Shown one piece after another: positions 37,218 through 45,746 of a DNA stretch of 64,000 nucleotides. The stretch is from Nevskiaceae bacterium. GTDB lineage: Bacteria; Pseudomonadota; Gammaproteobacteria; Nevskiales; Nevskiaceae. The translations under genes were made by a program, and so were the position numbers. Position 1 is the first letter of the stretch; each line of letters begins with the position of its first letter. A model generated the notes under the pieces. That model saw nothing but the letters and a program-made list of their open reading frames with translations. It had not been told where the DNA came from and made no database searches. Where the stretch lies: contig SCRT01000005.1 of assembly GCA_004298465.1 (NCBI GenBank), positions 1-64,000 on the forward strand. The letters run 5' to 3'.

Positions 37218-37236
37218 AAAATACCCGGTCGGGTAT
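37217..37236 (-). terminator. Intrinsic terminator of fba
   Basis: On the minus strand the palindrome ATACCCGACCGGGTAT is followed by a T-run (37217-37221), 7 bases after the fba stop. The T-run abuts the Fur-like box of the next gene. Confidence 0.8.
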
Positions 37237-37242
37237 GTCGGT

Positions 37243-38307
37243 TCAGCGCACGATCGCAGTCAGTTCACCCTTCGCGTAACGCCGTGTCATGGCTTCGAAC
37301 GGAAGAACCTTGATCTTGCTGGCCCAACCCGCCGAGCCGAAGGCCTCATAACGGATCTTGCATAGCGCGCTAGCGGCGGCACGCGCTTTCTTCAGGTAGC
37401 CGCGCGGGTCGAATTCACCCGGGTTCTCGGCCAGGAACTTGCGGATCGCGCCGGTCATCGCCAGGCGAATATCGGTGTCGATGTTGATCTTGCGCACACC
37501 GTGCTTGATGCCTTCGCAGATCTCCTCCACCGGCACGCCGTAGGTCTCCTTCATCTCGCCGCCGAACTCGCGGACGATGGCCAGCAGCTCCTGCGGCACG
37601 CTGGACGAGCCATGCATGACCAGGTGCGTGTTCGGAATCCGCGCATGGATTTCCTTCACGCGCGCGATCGACAGGATGTCCCCCGTCGGCTTGCGCGAGA
37701 ACTTGTAGGCACCGTGGCTGGTGCCGATGGCGATCGCCAGCGCGTCCACCTGGGTCTTCTTCACGAAGTCCGCTGCCTGTTCCGGGTCGGTGAGCAGGTC
37801 GGAATGGTCAAGCTTGCCTTCCGCGCCTACACCATCTTCCTTGCCGGCGGACATCGTCTCCAGAGAACCGAGGCAGCCGAGCTCCCCTTCCACCGATACG
37901 CCCACGGCATGCGCCATCTCCACAACTTTCGCGGTGACGCCAACGTTGTAGCCATAGTCCGACGGCGTCTTCTGGTCCTCTTTCAAGGAGCCGTCCATCA
38001 TCACGCTGCCGAAGCCGCTGCGGATCGAAGCTTGGCAGACCGCCGGGCTGGCACCGTGATCCTGATGCATGCACAGCGGAACGTCCGGGTATTCCTCGGC
38101 CGCAGCGATAATGAGATGCCGGAGAAACGGCTCGCCCGCGTACTTGCGCGCCCCGGCAGAGGCCTGCAGGATCACCGGGCTGTCGCAGGTCTGCGCCGCC
38201 TCCATGATCGCCTGCACCTGCTCCAGGTTGTTGACGTTGAAGGCCGGCAGGCCGTAACCGTGCTCGGCGGCGTGGTCGAGCAACTGCCGCATGGAAATCA
38301 GGGCCAT
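37243..38307 (-). CDS. fba: Fructose-bisphosphate aldolase, class II
   Basis: A zinc aldolase linking fructose-1,6-bisphosphate with triose phosphates. The ATG at 38307 has GGAGG 7 bases upstream and gives 354 residues beginning [19 protein letters not shown]. Metal and catalytic regions are [13 protein letters not shown] followed by [18 protein letters not shown] and [11 protein letters not shown]. It resembles the class II form of Calvin-cycle and proteobacterial glycolytic aldolases. Cotranscription with gph is possible (about 140 bases apart). Confidence 0.95.
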   Translation of the reverse strand: MALISMRQLLDHAAEHGYGLPAFNVNNLEQVQAIMEAAQTCDSPVILQASAGARKYAGEPFLRHLIIAAAEEYPDVPLCMHQDHGASPAVCQASIRSGFGSVMMDGSLKEDQKTPSDYGYNVGVTAKVVEMAHAVGVSVEGELGCLGSLETMSAGKEDGVGAEGKLDHSDLLTDPEQAADFVKKTQVDALAIAIGTSHGAYKFSRKPTGDILSIARVKEIHARIPNTHLVMHGSSSVPQELLAIVREFGGEMKETYGVPVEEICEGIKHGVRKINIDTDIRLAMTGAIRKFLAENPGEFDPRGYLKKARAAASALCKIRYEAFGSAGWASKIKVLPFEAMTRRYAKGELTAIVR

Positions 38308-38443
38308 CGAAAAACCTCCGGAAAGCCGGCGCGGAACAGCTTTGACTGCGCGTCGGGAACAGCGGGAAGGGGCTTCACGCAACGTGTAGCCGAGGTGGGT
38401 ATTTTCCGTGCATTCGCCCGTCACCGCAAAGCGGTGCCTACAT

Positions 38444-39124
38444 TCAGGCTCGCGGCAGCACGTCCAGCAGGTCCGTGTAGCTCGAAAGGATCCGGTCCGG
38501 GTTCTGTTCCGCGATCGGGCGCCCGCCGGAATACCCCCACGGGACTACCCAGCAGCAGACGCCCGCCGCCTTTGCCGTGGCCACATCCACTGGCGAGTCG
38601 CCCACGAACAGCGCCCGTGCTACCGGCACGCCCAGTTTCTCAAGGCAATAGTAAACGGGAAACGGATCAGGTTTGCGCTTCGGCAGCGTGTCGCCCGCCA
38701 CTACCGGGTCAAAAAGCCCGTCCAGCCCGCACAGCGGCAGCACACGGCACGTCAGCGCCTGCTCCTTGTTCGTGACGAGCGCCAGCTTGACACCCGCGGC
38801 CTTGAGCGTCCGCAACGCGTCGACGGCGCCCGGAAATGCGCGCTGCGTCGCGGCATCGTCGCCGTCGTAGGCAGCCGCAAAATCAGCCTGCGCAGCTTCC
38901 AGCTCCGCCCCCGACGCACGCACGGCCTCGCGCTCACGCCCCGACGCATGGGCCAGCGCCCGGACCAAAGTCTCCCGCGCCCCATAACCGACCCAGTTGC
39001 GCACCTGATGGACGCTGGCAGCGAGGAAACCACGCTTTACGAGCACCGCGTTGGTGGCGGCGGCAATGGCCCCCACGCTGTCGATAAGCGTGCCATCCAA
39101 GTCGAACAGGATCAGATCGAACAT
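38444..39124 (-). CDS. gph: Phosphoglycolate phosphatase (HAD superfamily)
   Basis: Removes phosphate from 2-phosphoglycolate arising from oxidative DNA damage or oxygenase side reactions. The 226-residue HAD protein begins [16 protein letters not shown] with nucleophile D8 and acid D10, followed by [26 protein letters not shown] and [15 protein letters not shown]. It lies upstream of fba on the same strand. Confidence 0.9.
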   Translation of the reverse strand: MFDLILFDLDGTLIDSVGAIAAATNAVLVKRGFLAASVHQVRNWVGYGARETLVRALAHASGREREAVRASGAELEAAQADFAAAYDGDDAATQRAFPGAVDALRTLKAAGVKLALVTNKEQALTCRVLPLCGLDGLFDPVVAGDTLPKRKPDPFPVYYCLEKLGVPVARALFVGDSPVDVATAKAAGVCCWVVPWGYSGGRPIAEQNPDRILSSYTDLLDVLPRA

Positions 39125-39881
39125 CTCCGGGACCCCAGTTGATGCGGTGCAAGGATTGCGGTTCCCGCACCGGCGGGTGATGCAGCCGCGATTGTACAGA
39201 TCGCGGCCACATCGCCCGGCGTGGCCCACCATCGGGGGAACGAACCGAGGCAAGCCGCCTGACCCGGCGTCGGCAGATTCGTCGACGGCGCCCGCCCCGC
39301 ACGCCGCACAGGCTGTAAGAAACAGTTTTCCACCGTCGCCGGGCGCGGATATTCCCGCAATACTGGATTTCCGCATGGGGCCGTATCGCCACCCCACAAA
39401 AACCCTATATCCAGATAGATATATCCGATCCACCATGAAATGAATATTTCTCTCCATCCCATGGCGAATTTCGAGATCGATGGATATCACCATTGAATAA
39501 TCAAATGATATTCAAGCGGATATGCGAAGTATGACACGGACAATTCTATTGATTTTTCCTTACATCATCCTAATTTAATCCACTCATATTTGTTTTATAC
39601 GCTTCCTCCATTGGCTAAACCTTTAATAAACAGATAGATGTAATAATTGTATCTCAATACAAAAATAAAGCCTGTTGCATACCCAAACCAAGTCGTGCTA
39701 GAAAAAATCCAGATATCCGCGAAGGGCCGCTAGCGAAAGGCTCTAGGGAAGCCGGCCTTGAGTTATTCACTATCTGGATCCTTCATGTCACCCCCAATGG
39801 AAGGCATCTTGAAAAGAGCACCATTTCGGGATCGAGACCTCTTCGCTTGACCATGTACAGGAAATATGGGAGCAATGACCA
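39125..39881. other. 757-bp non-coding region with a low-GC core
   Basis: No gene is seen between gph and ompW. The first 270 bases are GC-rich like the chromosome. From about 39395 to 39720 the sequence turns AT-rich (runs such as ATTTAATCC, TAATAATTG, AATAAAG), unlike anything else in the window. The last part holds a predicted structured leader (39707-39779). The 9-mer ATCCAGATA occurs directly at 39409 and 39707 and inverted at 39771. Confidence 0.65.
39707..39779 (+). ncRNA. Candidate structured leader RNA upstream of ompW
   Basis: A 73-base nested structure: outer helix ATCCAGATA/TATCTGGAT (9 bp, perfect), an internal loop, a second helix GGCCG/CGGCC, and inner CTAG/CTAG around GCGAAAGGCT. 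It ends about 100 bases before the ompW ATG and matches no riboswitch consensus I could recall. It could be a cis-regulatory leader or an sRNA; no promoter or terminator is clear. Confidence 0.4.
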
Positions 39882-40529
39882 ATGGGCAAGAAATTTGCTG
39901 TGAAGCTGGCCGCCGCCTTGACTCTGACCATGGGCGCCGTCGCCACTCCGGCCATGGGCCAATCAGCCGGAAGCTGGAGCCTTGGGGCCAGCGTAGGCTG
40001 GGTAATCCCCAAGGCCAACAACGGAAGCATCGCCGGAGGAGCGCTGAGAACCGACATCGGCAACGACATAAAACCTACTTTCACCGTGGAGTATTTCGTA
40101 CTGGACAACCTCGGTATCCAACTGCTGGGAGCCGTGCCATTCGCCCAGACAGTCCGGATCAATGGCGAGCACGTCGGCAACGTCCAGCATCTTCCACCCG
40201 CACTGTACTTGCAGTATCACTTCAGAGGCCTGCTGGGCCTTCTTTCACCCTCTCTCGCATATATCACGCCATTCGCCGGAGTGGGGGTCGAGCACTCGTT
40301 CATCTATGACGAGGATTTTAACGCGCCTTTCAGCGGCGTCCACGTCCGCGATTCAACGAGCTACACCTTTCACGGCGGCCTCGACTTCACCGTCAAGAAG
40401 AATCAGGCGGTCCGCTTCGACATCTACTACATCAACATCGACAGCAAGATCAGGGCGGGCACGACCACGATCGGCACGACACACATCGACCCGCTGGTCT
40501 GGAACGTCGGCTACGTCTGGACGTTTTAG
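39882..40529 (+). CDS. ompW: OmpW family outer-membrane protein
   Basis: A 215-residue eight-stranded beta-barrel protein with a signal peptide (about 1-26, ending ATPAMG), SWSLGASVGW at the first strand, FTVEYFVLDNLGIQLLGA, LPPALYLQYHF and a C-terminal aromatic WTF. GGGAG lies about 9 bases upstream of the ATG. OmpW genes respond to oxygen, iron and stress regulators elsewhere. Its place just before the NO-reductase-like genes suggests, but does not prove, a shared regulon. Confidence 0.9.
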   Translation: MGKKFAVKLAAALTLTMGAVATPAMGQSAGSWSLGASVGWVIPKANNGSIAGGALRTDIGNDIKPTFTVEYFVLDNLGIQLLGAVPFAQTVRINGEHVGNVQHLPPALYLQYHFRGLLGLLSPSLAYITPFAGVGVEHSFIYDEDFNAPFSGVHVRDSTSYTFHGGLDFTVKKNQAVRFDIYYINIDSKIRAGTTTIGTTHIDPLVWNVGYVWTF

Positions 40530-40536
40530 GGGCCCT

Positions 40537-40671
40537 CCGGTGATGCACAGGTATCGACAGCAGGAATACCAGGACATTCCGGCAATGCCACGAGGCTTCG
40601 AACCCGGTGTATCACCGGACGGACGTTTCCGGTCCTTTCGTTGTGCCCGCCCGTGCGAGACCACAAGGACC
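40537..40671 (+). ncRNA. Candidate multi-stem RNA element upstream of the norS-like gene
   Basis: CCGGTGATGCAC (40537-40548) pairs with GTGTATCACCGG (40607-40618), 11 of 12 positions, closing a loop that holds GGTAT/ATACC, CATT/AATG and CGA/TCG hairpins. A further GGTCCTT...AAGGACC stem follows at 40631-40671. It fills the gap between ompW and the subunit II gene. It has no U-tract, so it is not a simple terminator. Confidence 0.35.
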
Positions 40672-40752
40672 CCTTAGAGGAAGGCACATGGCTGGTTTCG
40701 ACACTGCCATGCGACCTGATCATCCACTCCATGACCAGCAGGGAACAACACC

Positions 40753-41709
40753 ATGACCGTGCAAGACGTCGCCTTCAGCATCGCGATAGCCGGAATCGTC
40801 GTGATCGCATTCGGATTCATCCTCATCATTTCGCAGTCCGGGAAGCACGCAGATGAAGGGCGGAACCGCCGCAACGTCCATCGTTCCCACGTCCTGCAAG
40901 CCTGGGCGTTCGGCGTACTGCTGGTTGTGTTCGTAACCGGTAGCTGGGCAACACTGCACAAGCTTCCGATCCCCCCGCAACACCAGCCGCTTGGCGCGAA
41001 ACAGGTGGTGGATGTGGTCGGACATCAATGGTTCTGGCAGATCAAGCCGAACACGATACAGACCGGCAGCAAGGTGGAATTCCGGGTGACCAGCGCCGAC
41101 GTCAATCACGATTTCGCCATCTATGCGCCCGATGGTCTGATCGTCGCGCAAGTCCAGGCCATGCCGGGCTACACCAACAAGCTGCTGTACACCTTCAGCG
41201 AACCCGGCACCTACACCGTCCAATGTCTCGAATACTGCGGCGTCGGGCATGCTCCGATGCGCAGCGACTTCCGCGTCGTGAATGCGGTCGCACAAGGAAC
41301 GCGGGCGGATACAAACATGGCGATCTCGGACGCGCTGCCGGCCACCGCCACGCAACCTGCGACAAAACCCGCCGTACCCGACGGCGCACAGCTGTTCTCC
41401 GCCAACTGCGCGGCCTGCCACCAAGCGACAGGTACCGGTTTGCCGGGGGTGTTTCCGCCGCTCAAGGGCAACAGCGTGGTCAACGATCCCGACCCGACCC
41501 GGCAGATTCATGCGGTGTTGCACGGGCTGAGCGGAGAAGTCGTGGACGGCACGAAGTACGCGGGCGCCATGCCGGGCTTCAAGGACATCCTCGACGACAG
41601 CCAGATTACCGCAATCATCAACCACGAGCGCAGCGCGTGGGGGAATCACGGCAAGCCGGTCATGGCAGCGCAAGTCGCGGCGGCGCGCGCCGCCGGCAAG
41701 CAATTGTGA
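40753..41709 (+). CDS. norS: NorS-like subunit II: CuA domain fused to cytochrome c
   Basis: A 318-residue electron-entry subunit. Two membrane helices (about 5-27 and 51-70) are followed by a CuA cupredoxin domain with H119, C158, E160, C162, H166 and M169 (QCLEYCGVGHAPM), then a C-terminal cytochrome c domain with C219-x2-C222-H223 and axial M273 (AGAMPGF). Fusion of CuA and cytochrome c is known in caa3 oxidases and in the sNOR subunit NorS. The downstream genes and the subunit I active site favour the latter. GGGA lies 8 bases before the ATG. Confidence 0.72.
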   Translation: MTVQDVAFSIAIAGIVVIAFGFILIISQSGKHADEGRNRRNVHRSHVLQAWAFGVLLVVFVTGSWATLHKLPIPPQHQPLGAKQVVDVVGHQWFWQIKPNTIQTGSKVEFRVTSADVNHDFAIYAPDGLIVAQVQAMPGYTNKLLYTFSEPGTYTVQCLEYCGVGHAPMRSDFRVVNAVAQGTRADTNMAISDALPATATQPATKPAVPDGAQLFSANCAACHQATGTGLPGVFPPLKGNSVVNDPDPTRQIHAVLHGLSGEVVDGTKYAGAMPGFKDILDDSQITAIINHERSAWGNHGKPVMAAQVAAARAAGKQL

Positions 41710-41822
41710 CCACCGGACATTCTCATAGGTTTGCCGCCGCGGCACAGGTCCGCACGGGAGCCCGGCCGCTGCCCGGCAACACGATCATCGAAATCAAAGT
41801 GGTTCCACCGAGGGAAGACTGA
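41706..41822 (+). CDS. Possible 38-residue ORF between norS and norY (uncertain)
   Basis: A GTG overlapping the norS stop (GTGA) opens a 38-codon frame ending NTIIEIKVVPPRED two bases before the norY ATG. It would fill a 115-base gap in an otherwise tight operon. No family is recognised and no ribosome site is needed if coupled. It may equally be untranslated spacer. Confidence 0.25.
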   Translation: MTTGHSHRFAAAAQVRTGARPLPGNTIIEIKVVPPRED

Positions 41823-41824
41823 CC

Positions 41825-43339
41825 ATGGCCACCATGACTCTGTATCCACGCGAAGAACGGCTCGCGGGCAGCGAGCGCCTCGTGTTCAACCTGTATCTCA
41901 TCGGAGCCGTCACCCTGTTCGCACTGATGATGCTCATTGGCCTGACCATGCGCATGTCACAGGCGGGCTGGCTCGGCGTGCCGCCCGACTGGTTCTACCG
42001 GCTCCTGAGCATGCATGGGGCCGGCATGGTCGGCACCATGGTCATGGCCTCGACGGCGATCATGTGGTTTTTCCTGCGCAAGTACGTGCACCTGCATCTG
42101 TGGGCCTTCGCGGCAAATTTCACCCTGTTCCTGCTGGGCGCCCTGTGCATCATCATCTCCGTGTTCCTCGGCGGCTACGGGGGGCTGTGGACTTTCCTCT
42201 ACCCCCTGCCTTCCATGGGCATGGGCATGTGGAGCCCAGGTGCGGCCGCGCTGTTCTTGCTCGGCTACCTGTTGATCGGGGTGGGTGAGCTGTTGTTCTA
42301 TCTCGACGCCGCCGCCGGGATCATCAAGGTGCACGGGAATTTCTGGCACGCGCTGGGCTGGAACTGGCTTTTCGGGGGAACTGTCAACCCCGACCACCCG
42401 AAGGCGGTGGTCGCCAGCACCAGCATGATCATCGCGAACTCGCTCGGCATCCTCGCCGGCGCGATCGTTCTGGTGATGTGCCTGCTCCACATCTTCTTCG
42501 CCGTCGACCTCGATCCGCTGTTCACCAAGGTGCTGATCTTCTGGTTCGGCCACATGTACATCAACGCCGCCATCTACATGGGGGTGATCGCGATCTACGA
42601 GCTGCTGCCCCGCTACACGCACAAACCCTACCCGCTGAACCGCGTGTTCCTATGGGGCTGGGCGGGAACCACGGTGTTCGTGGTCGTGGTGTTCGGACAC
42701 CACCTGCTGATGGATTACGCCGTACCACACTGGTTCCTCGTCCTCGGACAGATCACGTCCTGGACCTCGGGTTTTCCGGTGTTCGTGGTAACCGCCTGGG
42801 GCGGGCTCAGCAACATCTACCAGGCGAACATGCGGCCGTGGAAAATGCCGGCGCGGCTGATGATCCTGTCCCTGTTCGCGTGGGTGGCCGGCGGCTTCTG
42901 CGCAGTCGTCGACAGCACCATGCGCTTCAATCTGGTCATGCACAACACGCAGTGGGTTCCGGGGCATTTCCACACCTATCTGCTGCTAGGCGTGCTGGCG
43001 ATGATCCTGGCGCTGATGTACCACGTGATCGGCGAACGCCGCCAGCATCTGCCCGACCATGGCGCCGACCGGATGATGTTCCCGGTCTACCTGGGTGGCG
43101 CGCTCATCTTCCTTTTCGGTTTCCTCGAAGGCGGCCGCGCGAGCGTGCCACGCCGCATGGCGACCCATCTGCCCGCCTGGCAGTTCACCGACAAGGTCGG
43201 TTCGATCGGCGGGGTTCTGGTGGTGCTGGCGATGCTCTACTTCGCGATCCGGATCACGGCCGGTCTGCTGACCTCCGAATCCGACCCGCCACCTGCGACT
43301 GAAGATGGCCGTGTCGGCCTTTCGGACGCTACTGGCTAG
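41825..43339 (+). CDS. norY: NorY-like heme-copper subunit I lacking the cross-link tyrosine (sNOR type)
   Basis: A 504-residue, 12-helix heme-copper superfamily protein. All six metal-ligand histidines are present: H64 (SMHGAG), H243 (FGHMYIN), H292 and H293 (FGHHLLMDY), H381 and H383 (GHFHTYL). Oxidases have H-x3-Y in helix VI with a covalent His-Tyr; here the residue at H+4 is Asn247 and the nearest Tyr is H+2. Loss of this Tyr is a mark of NO-reducing members. The order subunit II, subunit I, SenC, membrane protein equals norSY-senC-orf1. A divergent B-type oxygen reductase remains possible. Confidence 0.7.
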   Translation: MATMTLYPREERLAGSERLVFNLYLIGAVTLFALMMLIGLTMRMSQAGWLGVPPDWFYRLLSMHGAGMVGTMVMASTAIMWFFLRKYVHLHLWAFAANFTLFLLGALCIIISVFLGGYGGLWTFLYPLPSMGMGMWSPGAAALFLLGYLLIGVGELLFYLDAAAGIIKVHGNFWHALGWNWLFGGTVNPDHPKAVVASTSMIIANSLGILAGAIVLVMCLLHIFFAVDLDPLFTKVLIFWFGHMYINAAIYMGVIAIYELLPRYTHKPYPLNRVFLWGWAGTTVFVVVVFGHHLLMDYAVPHWFLVLGQITSWTSGFPVFVVTAWGGLSNIYQANMRPWKMPARLMILSLFAWVAGGFCAVVDSTMRFNLVMHNTQWVPGHFHTYLLLGVLAMILALMYHVIGERRQHLPDHGADRMMFPVYLGGALIFLFGFLEGGRASVPRRMATHLPAWQFTDKVGSIGGVLVVLAMLYFAIRITAGLLTSESDPPPATEDGRVGLSDATG

Positions 43340-43928
43340 CCTGGTGCTGGCGGTGGTCGGTGGCGCGGTCCTGACCGCCGCCACCGACCACTTCCAGGCT
43401 TTCACCAGCGAAGGGGCGCGAAAAGTCCGGATCCGCGAACACATGCCGCGGGTTCCGCACGCCACGCTGCAAACCCAGTACGGCCGCGACATACGGCTCG
43501 CCGACCTGCGCGGAAAATGGCTGCTCGTCGACTTCATCTACACCCGCTGCATCACCTACTGCACCGCCCAAGGGAGCGAGTTTGCCCTGCTGCAACGCAA
43601 GTTGGCCGCGCCCTTGCAGTCAGGAAAACTGGAACTGCTCAGCATCAGCTTCGACCCCAGTCGTGACGAACCACACCAACTCGCCGATTACCTGCAACGC
43701 TCCGGCGGTCACGGCGGGGGCTGGCTCGCCGCGCGTCCGGTGGGCCTGCGGCAGCTCGACCAGCTCAAGCGGGTCTTCGGCATCATCGTGATCCCCGACG
43801 GACTCGGCGGCTATGTGCACAACACCGGCTTCGCACTGGTGAACCCGCAAGGGCGGCTGGTCGCGATTCTCGACACCGGCGATCCGGATCAGGTGGTCCG
43901 GGACATACTCGGGCACCTGCGATCGTGA
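43305..43928 (+). CDS. senC: SCO1/SenC family copper chaperone
   Basis: A 207-residue periplasmic protein with an N-terminal anchor (about 7-27) and a thioredoxin-like domain bearing the copper-binding C82-x3-C86 (YTRCITYC) and H172 (YVHNTGF), the three Sco ligands. It overlaps the end of the subunit I gene by 35 bases and probably metallates the CuA site of the subunit II above. This is a different protein from the Sco-like one in the aa3 cluster. Confidence 0.85.
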   Translation: MAVSAFRTLLASLVLAVVGGAVLTAATDHFQAFTSEGARKVRIREHMPRVPHATLQTQYGRDIRLADLRGKWLLVDFIYTRCITYCTAQGSEFALLQRKLAAPLQSGKLELLSISFDPSRDEPHQLADYLQRSGGHGGGWLAARPVGLRQLDQLKRVFGIIVIPDGLGGYVHNTGFALVNPQGRLVAILDTGDPDQVVRDILGHLRS

Positions 43929-44530
43929 CGGCCTGCTCAAGCCACCGTGCACCCTGCATCGCAGTAGCTGTGTTCGGAGTCCTGCTGCTGCCCCCGATGC
44001 GGGACTGGCTGGAAACCAGCATGCTGCTGCAGATGCTGGTGCAGATTCCGCTGCTGATCGCCGTAGGCTGGCATCTGCACGGCGCGCTGCCGACACGCCT
44101 GACGGCGGCGCTCGACGCCTGGAACCGCCAGGGCATCGCCGGACTGATCCTGACGACCCTAGCCGCTGCATTCTGGATGTTGCCGCGTTCGCTCGACGCG
44201 GCAGTGAGCGATCCCGCGTTCGAAGTGGCGAAGTTCGCCTCGGGACCGCTGTTGATCGGGCTACCGTTCGCCTTGAGCTGGCCACGTATGGGATTCGTGG
44301 TCCGCGGTGTGTTCCTCTCGGAACTCATCGCCATGTTTTTCCGGATCGGCTGGCTCTACAAGGCCTCGCCGGTCCGCCTGTGCAGCAACTACCTGCTCGA
44401 CGATCAGCAGCGTTCCGGCCAATACATGGTGATGATCGGCGCCGGGATACTCCTGTGGGTGGCGATCAAGCTGATGTGGGGGCACTTCGGTTCACCATCG
44501 GGCTTCACGTCATCCGACCCTTCCCGTTGA
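43925..44530 (+). CDS. Polytopic membrane protein of the sNOR cluster (orf1-like)
   Basis: A 201-residue protein with about five hydrophobic helices (near 10-25, 32-50, 70-87, 103-120 and 165-184). It starts at a GTG overlapping the senC stop by 4 bases, so it belongs to the operon. The fourth gene of norSY-senC clusters is also a membrane protein of unknown role; the correspondence is by position and topology. Possibly an assembly factor. Confidence 0.6.
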   Translation: MTACSSHRAPCIAVAVFGVLLLPPMRDWLETSMLLQMLVQIPLLIAVGWHLHGALPTRLTAALDAWNRQGIAGLILTTLAAAFWMLPRSLDAAVSDPAFEVAKFASGPLLIGLPFALSWPRMGFVVRGVFLSELIAMFFRIGWLYKASPVRLCSNYLLDDQQRSGQYMVMIGAGILLWVAIKLMWGHFGSPSGFTSSDPSR

Positions 44531-44589
44531 CGCGGGATGAACCCAGGCCCCTGGCATTGACCCAGGGTGCAGAATCGCAAACAAAGCAC

Positions 44590-45081
44590 TCAGCCCGCGC
44601 GCCCCGGCTTGCGAGACTCCATCCGACCGTGTGCACGCTCATAGCGGTCGCGCAGCTCATCGGGAACCGTGGATCCAAAAGCCGTTACCAGAGCTTCGTC
44701 CTCCCGCTGCAAATGGCGGTCAAACAAAGTCTTCATGGTTTTTTCCTTGTCGATGAGCATGACGACCGCCTGATTCGTTACACCGCGACGACGCGCAACC
44801 GCGAGATCCGTCATGACGTCACGCAGCATCCTGTCGAGACGGCGATGATCGGAAATGCAGGAATTGCTCCAGCGGCCCGAAATCCCGTTCTCCACACAGT
44901 AGGACAGGAAGCTTTCCTCCTCCAGGTAAATGCAGTGAAGCAGTCGCTGTCGATAACTCGCAATGAGCCGCGCCGCACGCGCCCAGTTATGGGCAACGAG
45001 CGCCTCCTGATGGCGCCACAACAACTGCGACAAGGTATCGTGTTCCGATACAAGGTCGGTAACCAGACTCAAGGCTGCCAT
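44590..45081 (-). CDS. Hemerythrin-like domain protein
   Basis: A 163-residue all-helical protein with spaced putative di-iron ligands: H14 (SEHDTL), H49 with E54 (LLHCIYLEEESF), H79 (SDHRRLDRML) and H123 with E127 (FDRHLQRE). Hemerythrin-domain proteins bind O2 or NO, or protect and repair iron centres, and often neighbour NO reductases. It converges on the putative sNOR operon with a 59-base gap. It is not a full YtfE/RIC protein. Confidence 0.78.
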   Translation of the reverse strand: MAALSLVTDLVSEHDTLSQLLWRHQEALVAHNWARAARLIASYRQRLLHCIYLEEESFLSYCVENGISGRWSNSCISDHRRLDRMLRDVMTDLAVARRRGVTNQAVVMLIDKEKTMKTLFDRHLQREDEALVTAFGSTVPDELRDRYERAHGRMESRKPGRAG

Positions 45082-45275
45082 ATGCTGGTAACTCCCGGTC
45101 GCAGGCAGCGACCCACACCCAAGGGTCTATCGTACGCATTGCCAGCGCTGCTGTCAGCCTTGCTGCATGCCGCGCCAAAGGCCAACGGCGGCCGAAGGCA
45201 AAAGCGATCGAAACGGAATTGCAAAGCCGCTACCGATCCCCATCCACGGCACGCGGCTATCGTTCGTCTGCGCCC

Positions 45276-45701
45276 TTATTCTTTCGAGCCGTGAATCCGA
45301 GAGTCACGCGCCAATATCCAGCAGCGGGAATTGTTCACGAAACCAAGATGCTCGTAATAGGCATTCGCTGCCGGCGCGGCAATGAGGATCAACTTGCAGC
45401 GCGGCCCGAGCCGGCCCTGCGTCACGGCCAGCAGCTGCCGGCCGATGCCCTGGCGCTGATGCGCCCGGCACACGGCAAGGTCGGAGAGATAGCACGCATA
45501 GTGGAAATCCGTCATCGAACGGGCGACGCCGACCAGGCGCCCGGCATCCCGCGCGGTCACGGTCAGGTTGGCGTTGGCGACCATGCCCGCCATGCACTCG
45601 CGATCGTCGATCGGTCGACGTTCCCCGAGCGTCGACCTCATGAGCAAGTCGATGAACTGATCGACGGTGACGGGTTCGTTGACCTTGTACTCGATGTCCA
45701 T
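45276..45701 (-). CDS. GNAT family N-acetyltransferase
   Basis: A 141-residue protein with the acetyl-CoA loop RAHQRQGIGRQLL (motif A) and the terminal ANAYYEHLGF segment. The start MDIEYKVNEP at 45701 is preferred because GGGAG lies 5 bases upstream. The acceptor substrate is unknown. Neighbours give no clue. Confidence 0.85.
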   Translation of the reverse strand: MDIEYKVNEPVTVDQFIDLLMRSTLGERRPIDDRECMAGMVANANLTVTARDAGRLVGVARSMTDFHYACYLSDLAVCRAHQRQGIGRQLLAVTQGRLGPRCKLILIAAPAANAYYEHLGFVNNSRCWILARDSRIHGSKE

Positions 45702-45746
45702 CCGTTCTCCCACCGATGACACTTCAAGGCCGCCACGTGTCGATCA

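Noticed and set aside
39707-39779. c-di-GMP (GEMM-I) or other named riboswitch
   Set aside because: GCGAAAGG and GCCGGCC superficially resemble GEMM pieces, but the conserved CACAGGGCAAACC and ACGCAAAGCC segments are absent.
40537-40618. Cloverleaf tRNA between ompW and norS
   Set aside because: The closing helix is 12 rather than 7 bp and there are no T-loop, D-loop or anticodon features in the right places.
41825-43339. Ordinary cbb3-type (C-family) oxidase subunit I
   Set aside because: No ccoO/ccoP partners and no C-family helix VII motif; the CuA-type subunit II partner is inconsistent with cbb3.
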